DNA of 64,000 bases from Enterobacter vonholyi. GTDB taxonomy: Bacteria; Pseudomonadota; Gammaproteobacteria; Enterobacterales; Enterobacteriaceae. The stretch spans positions 248,001 to 312,000 of the forward strand of contig NZ_VTUC01000037.1 in assembly GCF_008364555.1 (NCBI RefSeq). Reading direction: 5' to 3'. A model generated the notes under the pieces. The model was not told the DNA's origin and searched no databases. It worked only from the letters and a program-made list of their open reading frames with translations. Positions 44,715 to 55,236 of the stretch are shown piece after piece. Numbering within the stretch: position 1 is the first letter of the stretch; every line of letters starts with the position of its first letter. The translations under genes and the position numbers were made by a program.

Positions 44715-46232
44715 ATGAATCAGACAGAACTTCTTCACGTGAATTTTCCCCATCTGCGGGACCTAAAACCGTTTGATACCGCCCACAGCGCCACGCCGTG
44801 GCTGGCGGACAGCGACGCGAAACACAGCCGCAAGCTGTGCGCCTCTATTGAAGAGGCGGTTAAGCGCTGCGGCCTGCAGGACGGCATGACCATCTCCTTC
44901 CACCACGCGTTTCGCGAAGGCGATCGGGTGATCAACACCGTTGTGGCGCTGCTGGCGCGCATGGGCTTTAAAAACCTGACCCTGGCCTCCAGCTCGCTGA
45001 TGACCTGCAACGACGCGCTGATCGAGCATATTGAAAGTGGCGTCATCACTCGGATTTACACCTCGGGCATGCGCGGCAGGCTGGCGGATGCCATCTCCCA
45101 CGGCCTGATGGACGAGCCGGTGCAAATCCACTCCCACGGCGGTCGCGTGAAGCTGCTCCAGGACGGCGAGCTGAATATCGACGTGGCGTTTCTCGGCGTG
45201 CCGTGTAGCGATGAGTTTGGCAACGCCAACGGGACGCACGGAAAATCGTGCTGCGGCTCGCTGGGGTACGCCATGGTGGACGCGCACTTTGCCCGCAAGG
45301 TGGTGCTGCTGACCGAAGAACTGGTGCCGTTCCCCAATATGCCCGCCAGCCTGGTGCAGGACCAGGTGGACTACATCGTGCAGGTTGAAAGCGTAGGCGA
45401 CCCGGCGAAAATCAGCGTCGGCGCGGCGCGCGTCACCAGCAACCCGCGCGAGCTGATGATCGCCCGCTATGCGGCGGACGTGATTGAGCATTCCGGCTAT
45501 TTCAAACCGGGCTTCTCGATGCAGACCGGCTCCGGCGCGGCGGCCACGGCCTGCACCCGCTTTATGGAAGAGAAGATGGAGCGCAGCGGCGTGAAGGCGC
45601 GCTTTGCGCTCGGCGGCATCACCGGCAGCCTGGTGGATCTGCACGAGAAGGGGCTGATCGAAAAGCTGCTCGATACCCAGTGCTTTGACGGTCAGGCGGC
45701 GGCTTCGCTGGCGCGCAACCCGAACCACGTGGAGATCTCCACCAACGTCTACGCCAACCCCGGCAGCAAGGCGGCAAGCTGCGACCAGCTCGACGTGGTG
45801 ATCCTCAGCGCGCTTGAAATCGACGTTGATTTCAACGTCAACGTCATCACCGGCTCCGACGGGGTGATGCGAGGCGCGTCCGGCGGGCACTGCGACGTGG
45901 CCGCCGCGGCGAATCTGACCATCGTCGTTGCTCCTCTGCTGCGCAGCCGCATTCCCACGGTCGTGAAGCGGGTTACCACGCGCCTCACGCCGGGCGAAAG
46001 CATCGACGTGCTGGTCACCGACCACGGCATCGCGGTTAACCCGGCGCGTCCGGAAATCCGCGAGCGGCTGCTGGAAGCCGGGCTGAAGGTTGTGGATATC
46101 AACGCGCTGTACGAGCGGGCGATCTCCCTGACCGGCATCCCTAAACCGATAGAGTTTACCGACAAAATCGTCGGGGTGATCCGCTACCGCGACGGCAGCG
46201 TGATCGACACCGTGCGACAGGTGAAGGAGTAA
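44715..46232 (+). CDS. citF: Citrate lyase alpha subunit (citrate-ACP transferase) CitF
   Basis: 505 residues from the ATG at 44715 (E. coli CitF 510) behind AAGGATG. A CoA-transferase-like enzyme that exchanges acetyl for citryl on CitD. Features include ITRIYTSGMRGRLADAISHG, FLGVPCSDEFGNANGTHGKS and VIRYRDGSVIDTVRQV at the end. The frame is open upstream inside citE but that part belongs to CitE. Intact. Confidence 0.96.
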   Translation: MNQTELLHVNFPHLRDLKPFDTAHSATPWLADSDAKHSRKLCASIEEAVKRCGLQDGMTISFHHAFREGDRVINTVVALLARMGFKNLTLASSSLMTCNDALIEHIESGVITRIYTSGMRGRLADAISHGLMDEPVQIHSHGGRVKLLQDGELNIDVAFLGVPCSDEFGNANGTHGKSCCGSLGYAMVDAHFARKVVLLTEELVPFPNMPASLVQDQVDYIVQVESVGDPAKISVGAARVTSNPRELMIARYAADVIEHSGYFKPGFSMQTGSGAAATACTRFMEEKMERSGVKARFALGGITGSLVDLHEKGLIEKLLDTQCFDGQAAASLARNPNHVEISTNVYANPGSKAASCDQLDVVILSALEIDVDFNVNVITGSDGVMRGASGGHCDVAAAANLTIVVAPLLRSRIPTVVKRVTTRLTPGESIDVLVTDHGIAVNPARPEIRERLLEAGLKVVDINALYERAISLTGIPKPIEFTDKIVGVIRYRDGSVIDTVRQVKE

Positions 46233-46234
46233 GT

Positions 46235-46774
46235 ATGATTTCAGCGACACCCGTGCGGACGGGTGTCAGCCTGGACGAACTGCTGGCGGCGAAAGAGCGC
46301 CGCGCAGCGCGCCAGGCTGACATGCTCGAGCACTATCAACAACCGGTGATTTCCCTCACGCTGGTCACGCCAGGGGAAATCAAGGACAGCCTTCGCTATC
46401 GCAACACCATGGGCGTGGCGCTGCAGATGTGCGACCAGCTGCTGTGGGAAAACCGCTGGCAGGTGCTGGACCGCCAGGTTCTATGGCTCCCGACTGGGCC
46501 AGAAGCCCTGTGGTGCGTGGCCCACCCGGCGGCGGAAATCAAAGCGCACTGTGCGGATCTGGAGCAGACGCACCCGCTCGGCAGGCTGTGGGATCTGGAC
46601 GTGATATGCCTTCAGCACGGCCACGTCGGGCGTCAGTCGCTGGGCGCAAATCTAAGGCGTTGCCTGATCTGCGACGAGACCGCTCATGCCTGTTCCCGTT
46701 CGCGCGCTCATCCTGTGGAGCAGGTGGTTTCCCGCGTGGAGAAAATGATTGATGACTGGTTTGCTCGCGACTAA
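46235..46774 (+). CDS. citX: Apo-citrate lyase phosphoribosyl-dephospho-CoA transferase CitX
   Basis: 179 residues (E. coli CitX 183). It transfers the triphosphoribosyl-dephospho-CoA group to Ser14 of CitD. The family pattern is visible: LDELLAAKERRAARQ, MLEHYQQPVISLTLVTPGE, WLPTGPEALW, GRLWDLDVICL and RRCLICDETAHACSRSR. Its end overlaps citG by 23 bases. Confidence 0.93.
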   Translation: MISATPVRTGVSLDELLAAKERRAARQADMLEHYQQPVISLTLVTPGEIKDSLRYRNTMGVALQMCDQLLWENRWQVLDRQVLWLPTGPEALWCVAHPAAEIKAHCADLEQTHPLGRLWDLDVICLQHGHVGRQSLGANLRRCLICDETAHACSRSRAHPVEQVVSRVEKMIDDWFARD

Positions 46775-47555
46775 ACCGCGCCCGGTTGACGTGCCTGCGC
46801 TTGCCGAAGCGGCGCTGTGGCAGGAGCTGGAGCTGACGCCCAAGCCCGGGCTGGTGGACAAGCTCAATAACGGTTCCCATCGCGATATGGACCACGCGCT
46901 GTTCGTTCGCAGCATTATGGCGATTACGCCGTGGTTTACGCGCTTTGCCGAGTTGGGCAGCGCGCATGCGGATAAACCCGCTGGCGAACAGCTACGGCTT
47001 CTCCGCCCGATGGGGATGGCCTGCGAGCAGGCGATGTACGCCGCGACGAACGGAGTGAATACCCACAAGGGCGGGATTTTTGCCCTGGGTTTACTGTGCT
47101 TCGCCGCCGGTCGTGTGAAAAATATCTCCGCAGATAGCCTCTGCTGTGAGGTGAGTAACATCTGCCGCGGGCTGGTGTCGCGGGAGCTGGCCGCACGCAG
47201 CGGGCAGGCGACGGCGGGCGAGCGGCAGTTTCAGCAGTACGGCTTAACCGGGGCGCGCGGCGAGGCTGAGAGCGGCTTTGCGACGGTCCGTAAGGCGCTG
47301 GCGCAGTGGAACGGACATTCACTTCACGGCCTGCTGTTACGCCTGATGGCGGTTAATCAGGACAGTAATCTGGTTTCACGCGGCGGCATGGAAGGGCTGC
47401 GCTACGTTCAGGGCTACGCGCGGGAACTGCTGGCTAACGGCTGGGACCGCGAGGCGTTGCTTAAGATGGATAACGCACTGATTGAACGGAACCTGAGCCC
47501 GGGCGGCAGCGCGGATTTGCTGTCGGTGGGTTGGGTGCTGTCTGGAATAAAATAG
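46752..47555 (+). CDS. citG: Triphosphoribosyl-dephospho-CoA synthase CitG
   Basis: 267 residues from the ATG at 46752, somewhat shorter at the N-terminus than E. coli CitG (292). It makes the CoA-derived prosthetic group precursor from ATP and dephospho-CoA. Conserved stretches: LTPKPGLVDKLNNGSHRDMD, GVNTHKGGIFALGLL, YGLTGARGEAESGF and IERNLSPGGSADLL. Last gene of the citrate operon, followed directly by a REP-type element. Intact. Confidence 0.94.
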   Translation: MTGLLATKPRPVDVPALAEAALWQELELTPKPGLVDKLNNGSHRDMDHALFVRSIMAITPWFTRFAELGSAHADKPAGEQLRLLRPMGMACEQAMYAATNGVNTHKGGIFALGLLCFAAGRVKNISADSLCCEVSNICRGLVSRELAARSGQATAGERQFQQYGLTGARGEAESGFATVRKALAQWNGHSLHGLLLRLMAVNQDSNLVSRGGMEGLRYVQGYARELLANGWDREALLKMDNALIERNLSPGGSADLLSVGWVLSGIK

Positions 47556-47628
47556 CCGGGTGGCGGCTTTGCCTTACCCGGCCTACGGTCTTGTTTTGTA
47601 GGCCCGGCAAGCGCAGCGCCACCGGGCA
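47556..47628. repeat. REP/BIME-like element between citG and nupG
   Basis: Two inverted REP units: CCGGGTGGCGGCTTTGCC...CCCGGCCTACGG and TGTAGGCCCGGCAAGCGCAG...GCCACCGGGC, joined by TCTTGTTT. It starts right after the citG stop and ends before the nupG stop from the other strand. Such elements stabilise 3' ends and bind gyrase or IHF. Confidence 0.88.
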
Positions 47629-47634
47629 CAACAA

Positions 47635-48891
47635 TCAATGCGCGATCGGCTGCGCACCGTGCGGCTCGCGCACGTGCTTGTACTTGAACAGCGCGATGAA
47701 CGCGAAGAACAGCACCAGCGAGTACGCCGCGAAGATCAGCCACACCGGCTGCCAGTTGGTGATGCCGTTAGTGGTGTACATCTCAACCACTTTACCGCTC
47801 ACCACGCCGCCCAGAATACAGCCGAAGCCATTGGTCATCATCAGGAACATACCCTGCGCGCTGGCGCGGATTTCAGGCTTCACTTCTTTTTCCACAAACA
47901 CCGAACCGGAGATGTTGAAGAAGTCGAAGGCGCAGCCGTAAACAATCATCGACAGCACCAGCAGCACGGTGCCGAACGGGCTTGGATCGCCATAGGCGAA
48001 CAGGCCGAAGCGCAACATCCACGCCGCGATACTGATCAGCATGACGTTCTTGATGCCGTAGCGGCTCAGGAAGAACGGGATGGTCAGGATGAACAGCGTC
48101 TCAGAGATCTGAGAGATGGACATCATCACCGACGCATGTTCAACGATAAAACTGCCGGAGAACAGCGGGTTGTTATCGAAGCTGTGCAGGAAGGTGTTGC
48201 CGAACATGTTGGTGATCTGCAGCTCCGCGCCCAGCAGCATGGAGAAGATAAAGAAGATCGCCATGCGTTTGTTTTTGAACAGCGCGAAGGCGTCCAGGCC
48301 GAGCATGGTGCTCCAGCTCTGGTTTTTCTGCTGGTTAGAAACCGGAATGGTCGGCAACGTCAGGGTGAAGATCGCCAGCACCACGGAGAGCGCCGCACCG
48401 ATATAGAGCTGCATATGGCTCAGTTCGAAGCCCGCGAAGCTCACGCCCCACATCGCCATGATAAAGCCGATGGTGCCCCAGATACGGATTGGCGGGAAAT
48501 CGGTCACGATATCCATATCCGCAGACTTCAGGCGGTAGTAGGAGATGGTGTTGATCAGTCCAAGCGTTGGCATATAGGCCAGCGAGTTAAGCAGGATCAC
48601 CATGAACATCGCCCCCGGCGTGGTCACCTGGGCTGCCATAAACAGCGTCCCCGCACCCACCAGATGACAAAGCATGTACAGCCATTTTGCGCTTAGCCAT
48701 TTATCCGCCACGATGCCCAGCAGCGTTGGCATGAAGACAGCCGCAATACCGAGCGAGCTGTAGACGGCACCGATTGACGCACCATCGAACTTGAGCGTCA
48801 CAAACATATAGGAGCCGAGTGTAGTCAGCCAGCTACCCCACAGGCAGAACTGCAGAAACGACAATATTTTAAGCTGCAGCTTAAGGTTCAT
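47635..48891 (-). CDS. nupG: High-affinity nucleoside:H+ symporter NupG
   Basis: 418 residues from the ATG at 48891, equal to E. coli NupG, with GAGGAAAG upstream. A major facilitator family protein with twelve membrane helices; the nucleoside:H+ subfamily start MNLKLQLKILSFLQFCLWGS and DFFNISGSVFVEKEV are visible. It imports purine and pyrimidine nucleosides. Single gene, with a CRP-like site upstream, consistent with the known CRP/CytR control of nupG in E. coli. Intact. Confidence 0.97.
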   Translation of the reverse strand: MNLKLQLKILSFLQFCLWGSWLTTLGSYMFVTLKFDGASIGAVYSSLGIAAVFMPTLLGIVADKWLSAKWLYMLCHLVGAGTLFMAAQVTTPGAMFMVILLNSLAYMPTLGLINTISYYRLKSADMDIVTDFPPIRIWGTIGFIMAMWGVSFAGFELSHMQLYIGAALSVVLAIFTLTLPTIPVSNQQKNQSWSTMLGLDAFALFKNKRMAIFFIFSMLLGAELQITNMFGNTFLHSFDNNPLFSGSFIVEHASVMMSISQISETLFILTIPFFLSRYGIKNVMLISIAAWMLRFGLFAYGDPSPFGTVLLVLSMIVYGCAFDFFNISGSVFVEKEVKPEIRASAQGMFLMMTNGFGCILGGVVSGKVVEMYTTNGITNWQPVWLIFAAYSLVLFFAFIALFKYKHVREPHGAQPIAH

Positions 48892-49035
48892 GTTACTTTC
48901 CTCACAAGTGAGCGGGAGATATGTTGTTTTGGGAACATTCAGGGTTGTTATTTGATGCAATTCTATCAGTTGGCAACGATATGTTTTGTTACCTCCCGCA
49001 AAAAAATGCAATCCACATTAATTTGCAGTTTGGAT

Positions 49036-49051
49036 TGTGATGCAAATAACA
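49036..49051 (-). promoter_or_regulatory. Candidate CRP site upstream of nupG
   Basis: TGTGATGCAAATAACA fits TGTGA-N6-TCACA with one mismatch in the second half. It lies about 145 bases before the nupG start. In E. coli nupG is controlled by CRP with CytR bound between tandem CRP sites; a second weaker site may lie nearer the gene but is not clear by eye. Confidence 0.65.
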
Positions 49052-49088
49052 TTTTCGTATGGGTGGGGTGAGTGAGTGCGGTCTGATG

Positions 49089-49121
49089 CCCTCACCCTGA
49101 CCCTCTCCCACGGGGAGAGGG
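49089..49121. repeat. Intergenic palindromic repeat (copy 3)
   Basis: CCCTCACCCTGACCCTCTCC followed by a GGGGAGAGGG arm, the same family as the other copies in this window. It lies between the nupG promoter region and the end of mltC. Confidence 0.85.
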
Positions 49122-49161
49122 AAAGCAGAACACCTTCCCCTTGCAGGAAAAGGTGTGTTGA

Positions 49162-50567
<1,406 letters not shown>

Positions 50568-50593
50568 ACTCATTCCTCTTTTTCTTGTCGATG

Positions 50594-51646
50594 CTAAACC
50601 ATTGCACCGGCACGTAATTGCTGTAACAGGCGCTCCACGGGAGCCGCCAGTCCGACTGATGGCGGTTGCGCTAAGTTATACCAGAGAGCGGTGCCTTCAT
50701 CCATGCACGAGGCGAAGGAGGACACGGGAAGCCACATCGGCACAATATCCAGATGGAAATGGCTGAAGGTGTGGCGAAACGCGGTCAACTGCGTCAGGTT
50801 ATCGGCAGCAATCCCGCGCTTTTTAAGCCATTCACGCAGCAAGTCTTCATCTTCAAACTGTGGGAAGCAGTATAGACCACCCCACAGACCGCTCGGCGGA
50901 CGCTGGGCGAGGAAGACCTCGTCACCGTGCTGCATCAGCAGCATATAGCCGGTGCGCTCCGGCAGCGTCTGCTTGGGTTTCTTACCCGGATACTGCGCCC
51001 ATGAATGGTTGGCATACGCCACGCAGAGATTATTCACCGGGCAGAGTTCGCATTTTGGTTTTGAGCGCGTGCAGACCATTGCGCCGAGATCCATCATCGC
51101 CTGGTTGAAACGCTCGACGCCGTTAGCCGGAGTAACCGCTTCACTTATTTCCCAAAGACGTTTTTCAACATCTTTCTTCCCCGGCCAGCCGTCGACGGCA
51201 TAGCAGCGCGCCAGCACGCGCTTCACGTTGCCGTCGAGGATCGGGAAATGCTTGCCTAAAGACAGGGAGAGAATAGCGCCTGCGGTTGAACGTCCGACGC
51301 CGGGGAGATCGGCCACCTCATCGAAGGTTTCCGGGAACTTCCCGTTGTGGCGCGTGGCAACCTGCTGTGCAGCCTTGTGAAGGTTACGCGCACGGGCGTA
51401 ATAGCCAAGACCGGTCCACAGGTGCAGGACCTCGTCCAGCGGCGCGTTGGCCAGATCGGTCACCGTCGGGAAGCGCGCCATAAAACGCTCGAAGTAAGGG
51501 ATCACCGTGGCGACCTGCGTTTGTTGTAACATCACCTCGGAGAGCCATACTTTGTAAGGCGTTTTTTCAATTTGCCAGGGCAGGGTTTTACGCCCGTATT
51601 TGTCGTACCAGTCCAGCACCTGGGCTGAAAATTGAGAGGCTTGCAT
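50594..51646 (-). CDS. mutY: Adenine DNA glycosylase MutY
   Basis: 350 residues from the ATG at 51646 ([20 protein letters not shown]). It removes A mispaired with 8-oxoG. Catalytic Glu37 lies in [14 protein letters not shown], the helix-hairpin-helix is [13 protein letters not shown], Asp138 is in [10 protein letters not shown], and the iron-sulfur ligands follow C-x6-C-x2-C-x5-C ([17 protein letters not shown]). The C-terminal MutT-like domain recognises 8-oxoG ([16 protein letters not shown]). Full length, so a simple mutY defect does not explain the decay elsewhere in the window. Confidence 0.97.
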   Translation of the reverse strand: MQASQFSAQVLDWYDKYGRKTLPWQIEKTPYKVWLSEVMLQQTQVATVIPYFERFMARFPTVTDLANAPLDEVLHLWTGLGYYARARNLHKAAQQVATRHNGKFPETFDEVADLPGVGRSTAGAILSLSLGKHFPILDGNVKRVLARCYAVDGWPGKKDVEKRLWEISEAVTPANGVERFNQAMMDLGAMVCTRSKPKCELCPVNNLCVAYANHSWAQYPGKKPKQTLPERTGYMLLMQHGDEVFLAQRPPSGLWGGLYCFPQFEDEDLLREWLKKRGIAADNLTQLTAFRHTFSHFHLDIVPMWLPVSSFASCMDEGTALWYNLAQPPSVGLAAPVERLLQQLRAGAMV

Positions 51647-51790
51647 GGTCATCGATTCGCATAATCAGGGACGCAGATTGCAGCACAGCGTCAATCTGCT
51701 GTAAACCGGATCTTTCCCATGCTTGCATAGAAGCCTTAACTTTGGATAATGCCCGTTTCCCGAACATTCTCACAAGCAGACAACTCTTTT

Positions 51791-52510
51791 ATGAAAAACG
51801 ACGTCATTTCACCGGAATTTGATGAAAACGGTCGCCCGCTGCGCCGTATTCGCAGCTTTGTCCGTCGTCAGGGCCGCCTGACAAAAGGTCAGCAACACGC
51901 GCTGGACAACTACTGGCCGGTGATGGGCGTTGAGTTCAGCGAGCAGCCTCTGGATTTTGCCGAGCTGTTTGGCCGCGACGCGCCGGTCACGCTGGAAATT
52001 GGCTTCGGTATGGGCGCCTCGCTGGTGACCATGGCGAAAGCTCGCCCGGAGCAGAACTTCCTCGGTATCGAAGTGCATTCGCCGGGCGTGGGCGCGTGTC
52101 TGGCAACGGCCCACGAAGAGGGCGTTGAGAACCTGCGCGTGATGTGTCACGACGCGGTGGAAGTGCTGCACAAAATGATTCCTGACAATTCTTTAACCAT
52201 GGTTCAGCTCTTTTTCCCTGACCCGTGGCACAAAGCGCGTCATAATAAACGCCGTATCGTTCAGGCGCCGTTTGCCGAGCTGGTTAAAAGCAAGCTGAAG
52301 CTGGGCGGTGTCTTCCATATGGCGACCGACTGGGAACCGTATGCGGAACATATGCTGGAAGTGATGTCGTCGCTGGACGGTTACAAAAACCAGTCTGCGA
52401 GCAACGACTATGTACCGCGTCCGGAATCGCGTCCGGTAACGAAATTTGAACAGCGTGGCCATCGTCTTGGTCACGGTGTATGGGACTTAATGTTCGAGAG
52501 GGTGAAATAA
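51791..52510 (+). CDS. trmB: tRNA (guanine-N7-)-methyltransferase TrmB
   Basis: 239 residues from the ATG at 51791, equal to the E. coli enzyme; upstream in-frame codons are not conserved. It makes m7G46 in tRNA using S-adenosylmethionine. The SAM-binding motif is [16 protein letters not shown], the acidic loop [11 protein letters not shown], and [16 protein letters not shown] holds the catalytic Asp. It is divergent from mutY and shares one base with yggL (TAATG). Confidence 0.97.
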   Translation: MKNDVISPEFDENGRPLRRIRSFVRRQGRLTKGQQHALDNYWPVMGVEFSEQPLDFAELFGRDAPVTLEIGFGMGASLVTMAKARPEQNFLGIEVHSPGVGACLATAHEEGVENLRVMCHDAVEVLHKMIPDNSLTMVQLFFPDPWHKARHNKRRIVQAPFAELVKSKLKLGGVFHMATDWEPYAEHMLEVMSSLDGYKNQSASNDYVPRPESRPVTKFEQRGHRLGHGVWDLMFERVK

Positions 52511-52836
52511 TGGCAAAGAATCGTAGCCGTCGTCTGCGTAAAAAGATGCACATCGAAGAATTCCAGGAAGTGGGCTTCTCCGTTGCGTGGCGTTTCCCGG
52601 AAGGCACCAGCGTTGAGCAGATCGATCAGGACGTGGATGCGTTCATCAACGAGGTGATCGAGCCAAACAAACTGGCCTTCGACGGTAGCGGCTATCTGGC
52701 CTGGGAAGGTCTGATCTGCACCCAGGAAGTGGGTAAATGCACCGAAGAACATCAGGCTCTGGTACGTAAGTGGCTTGAAGACCACAAGCTCGAAGATGTC
52801 CGCGTCAGCGAACTTTTCGACGTTTGGTGGGACTAA
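52510..52836 (+). CDS. yggL: YggL, 50S ribosome-binding protein (DUF469)
   Basis: 108 residues from the ATG at 52510, which overlaps the trmB stop. The start [20 protein letters not shown] is very basic and the family (DUF469) binds the 50S subunit. AGGGTGAAATA serves as ribosome binding site within the end of trmB. A hairpin terminator follows 13 bases after the stop. Confidence 0.96.
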   Translation: MAKNRSRRLRKKMHIEEFQEVGFSVAWRFPEGTSVEQIDQDVDAFINEVIEPNKLAFDGSGYLAWEGLICTQEVGKCTEEHQALVRKWLEDHKLEDVRVSELFDVWWD

Positions 52837-52848
52837 TTAAGCAGTAAG

Positions 52849-52873
52849 GGGCCAGCATTAGCTGGCCCGTTTT
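52849..52873 (+). terminator. Rho-independent terminator after trmB-yggL
   Basis: GGGCCAGC / GCTGGCCC stem of eight pairs with an ATTA loop (52849-52868), followed by GTTTT. It separates yggL from yggN. Confidence 0.88.
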
Positions 52874-52892
52874 GTCTGAGGGAGTGTTTAAG

Positions 52893-53609
52893 ATGCGCAA
52901 AACGTTGCTGGCCGTTGCTTTGATGGCAACCGGATTCACCGCCCATGCGGATTATCAATGTAGCGTCACCCCGCGTGATGACGTGGTGTTAAGCCCGCAA
53001 ACCGTGCAGGTCAAAGGCGAGAACGGCAATCTGGTGATTACGCCAGAAGGGAACGTCACTTATAACGGCAAGCAGTATAACCTGACTGCCGCACAGCGCG
53101 AGCAGGCGAAAGACTACCAGTCCGAATTGCGTACCGCGCTGCCGTGGATTAATGAAGGTGCCCTGACGCGCGTCGAAAAGAGCCGCGTGGCGCTGGATAA
53201 GATCATCACCAAAGAGGTGGGGGAGAGCAGCAACATGCGCACCCGCCTGACGAAGCTGGACAAGCAGCTTAAAGAGCAGATGAACCGTATTATCGAGACG
53301 CGCTCCGATGGCCTGACGTTCCACTATAAGGCGATCGATCAGGTCCGTGCTGACGGGCAGCAGCTGGTGAACCAGGCGATGGGCGGCATCCTGCAGGACA
53401 GCATCAACGAGATGGGCGCCAAAGCAGTGCTGAAAGGCGGCGGTAACCCGCTGCAGGGCGTGCTGGGCAGTCTGGGCGGCCTGCAGACCTCCATTCAGAA
53501 CGAGTGGAAGAACCAGGAAGATGATTTCCAGCAGTTCGGCAAAGACGTGTGTAAACGCGTGGTGTCGCTGGAAGACAGCCGGAAGGCGCTGGTGGGGACG
53601 CTGAAGTAA
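52893..53609 (+). CDS. yggN: YggN, DUF2884 periplasmic protein
   Basis: 238 residues from the ATG at 52893 (E. coli YggN 239), with GAGGGAG upstream. A signal peptide (MRKTLLAVALMATGFTAHA) precedes a periplasmic domain of unknown role with CSVTPRDDVVLSPQTVQV, an N-terminal beta part and a helical C-terminal part. A terminal Cys (GKDVCKRVV) may pair with the first Cys. Single gene. Confidence 0.94.
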   Translation: MRKTLLAVALMATGFTAHADYQCSVTPRDDVVLSPQTVQVKGENGNLVITPEGNVTYNGKQYNLTAAQREQAKDYQSELRTALPWINEGALTRVEKSRVALDKIITKEVGESSNMRTRLTKLDKQLKEQMNRIIETRSDGLTFHYKAIDQVRADGQQLVNQAMGGILQDSINEMGAKAVLKGGGNPLQGVLGSLGGLQTSIQNEWKNQEDDFQQFGKDVCKRVVSLEDSRKALVGTLK

Positions 53610-53626
53610 GATCTCTGCGCGCTGGG

Positions 53627-53703
53627 CCCCTCACCCCATCCCTCTCCCCAGGGGAGAGGGTGTAATCGTTCCCTCTCCCTGTGGGAGAGGGTTAGGGTGA
53701 GGG
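53627..53703. repeat. Paired intergenic palindromic repeat (copy 4, two arms)
   Basis: Two units in inverted orientation: CCCCTCACCCCATCCCTCTC...GGGGAGAGGG (53627-53660) and CCCTCTCCCTGTGGGAGAGG...GTTAGGGTGAGGG (53671-53703). Together they could fold into one long imperfect hairpin. The right arm supplies the last residues and stop codon of the DUF559 gene. Confidence 0.88.
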
Positions 53704-54036
53704 CATCAGGCATTGCAGTCTTTGCAGAATAGCCATCATTACCTCCTCCTCATTAGCTCTAAATTCATTATTCCAGAACCGTAGTATTTCCCAGCCGTTT
53801 ACATTAAAAAATTCAGCACGACGTGAATAATACATTTCGTTGTTCTGATGTTGTCCACCGTCCAGCTCGATAATCAGCTTTGCCTTAAAACAGGCAAAAT
53901 CCACGATATATGCACCAATCGGCATCTGGCGGCGAAACTTATAGCCAAAGAAGCGGCGTCCCCTGAGTAAATACCAGAGGCGTAACTCTTCGGGCGTCAT
54001 TTGTTTGCGGAGTTGTTTTGATTTGTCCATCCCCAC
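53692..54036 (-). CDS. DUF559 endonuclease-like protein
   Basis: 114 residues (ATG at 54030 would give 112). The DUF559 fold is related to very-short-patch-repair endonucleases: MTPEELRLWYLLRGRRFFGY, FRRQMPIGAYIVDFACFKAK, then LIIELDGGQH with the active-site Glu/Asp/His pattern, and YYSRRAEFFNVNGWEILRFW. Function in enterobacteria is unknown. It occupies the place of yggM-ansB between yggN and hemW in E. coli. The stop codon and the last three residues (PSP) come from a dispersed repeat, so the original 3' end may have been replaced. Confidence 0.9.
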   Translation of the reverse strand: MGMDKSKQLRKQMTPEELRLWYLLRGRRFFGYKFRRQMPIGAYIVDFACFKAKLIIELDGGQHQNNEMYYSRRAEFFNVNGWEILRFWNNEFRANEEEVMMAILQRLQCLMPSP

Positions 54037-54093
54037 ACTCTGCCAGCCTTTCCCTCAGCTGGCAGAACGGGATGCAAAATCCTGAATCCGCCT

Positions 54094-55236
54094 TCAGGAT
54101 TCTTCGGCGAGGAACAGCTCAAGAAGGGAATTGAGGAACAGTTTGCCGTGCTCGGTGATCTGCCAGTATTCCGCACATTCCGTGAGATACCCCTGCGCCA
54201 GCGCTTCGTCGATCTGCGGGCGAATCACCGATTCCGCCAGCCCGGTGTACAGCGCAAACTCAGCGCGCGGCGCGGCTTCCAGCAGACGGAAGCGGTTCAT
54301 AAAGAACTCAAACGGCTTATCCGCCGCCTCGACGTTGTGCTGACGCTCCAGGTAGCGGCCTTCCATATACCCGCGAGGGTGGCGGGTTTTGGCAGTACGC
54401 AGAATACGCCCGTCCGGGAAGGTCACCTTGCCGTGCGCGCCGCAGCCAATCCCGAGATAGTCGCCAAAACGCCAGTAGTTCAGGTTGTGCTGACACTGGT
54501 AGCCCGGCTTCGCATACGCCGACGTTTCGTACTGCTGATAGCCCGCAGCGGTTAAAAGCCTGTGACCCTGCTCGAAGATATCCCACAGCGCGTCGTCATC
54601 CGGCAGCATCGGCGGACGCGAGCCAAACAGGGTGTTGGGCTCGATGGTGAGCTGGTACCACGACAGATGCGGGGGATTCAGCGCAATGGCCTGGCGCAGG
54701 TCGTCCAGCGCCTCTTCCAGCGACTGATCCGGCAGGCCGTGCATCAAATCCAGGTTAAAGCTGCGAAGATTAAGACCGGTCGCCAGGTTTGCCGCGCGCT
54801 TCGCCTCTTCCGGGCCGTGAATACGCCCCAGGCGCTTCAGTTTCGGCTCGCTAAAGCTCTGCACGCCGATGGAGATGCGGTTCACGCCCGCGCGCTGATA
54901 GTCGACAAAACGGTCGGCCTCAACGGTACCGGGGTTGGCTTCCATCGTGATTTCAGCATCCGCTGCCAGGTTCAGGCGCGCACGCACGCCGTCCAGCAGC
55001 GTTTGCATCGCCGGGCCTGACAGCAGGCTCGGCGTACCGCCACCTATGAAAATGGTCTTAACTTCACGTCCCTGTGCGTAAGGTACATCGGCGTCCAGGT
55101 CGGCCAGCAGATGCGCAACGTAGTCATCGTGCGGCACTTCGCCTTTCAGCGCGTGCGAGTTGAAATCGCAGTACGGGCATTTCTGCACGCACCACGGGAT
55201 GTGAATATAAAGACTCAGAGGCGGCAAATTAGCCAT
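54094..55236 (-). CDS. hemW: HemW, radical SAM haem chaperone
   Basis: 380 residues (E. coli 378). The radical SAM cluster motif Cx3Cx2C is [11 protein letters not shown]; the fourth-Cys pattern of HemN-type enzymes is absent in the same way as in other HemW proteins. [19 protein letters not shown] and [15 protein letters not shown] are core motifs. HemW carries haem to respiratory enzymes; older annotations call it coproporphyrinogen oxidase-like. It overlaps rdgB by 8 bases. Confidence 0.96.
   Translation of the reverse strand: MANLPPLSLYIHIPWCVQKCPYCDFNSHALKGEVPHDDYVAHLLADLDADVPYAQGREVKTIFIGGGTPSLLSGPAMQTLLDGVRARLNLAADAEITMEANPGTVEADRFVDYQRAGVNRISIGVQSFSEPKLKRLGRIHGPEEAKRAANLATGLNLRSFNLDLMHGLPDQSLEEALDDLRQAIALNPPHLSWYQLTIEPNTLFGSRPPMLPDDDALWDIFEQGHRLLTAAGYQQYETSAYAKPGYQCQHNLNYWRFGDYLGIGCGAHGKVTFPDGRILRTAKTRHPRGYMEGRYLERQHNVEAADKPFEFFMNRFRLLEAAPRAEFALYTGLAESVIRPQIDEALAQGYLTECAEYWQITEHGKLFLNSLLELFLAEES

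Noticed and set aside
44763..46250. Minus-strand open frame of nearly 500 codons opposite citF
   Set aside because: Antisense shadow of a well-conserved enzyme gene; composition is dominated by His, Arg, Ala and Gly with no recognisable domains.
51749..51790. Upstream in-frame start for trmB
   Set aside because: It would add 14 residues not found in TrmB; the ATG at 51791 reproduces the conserved start.
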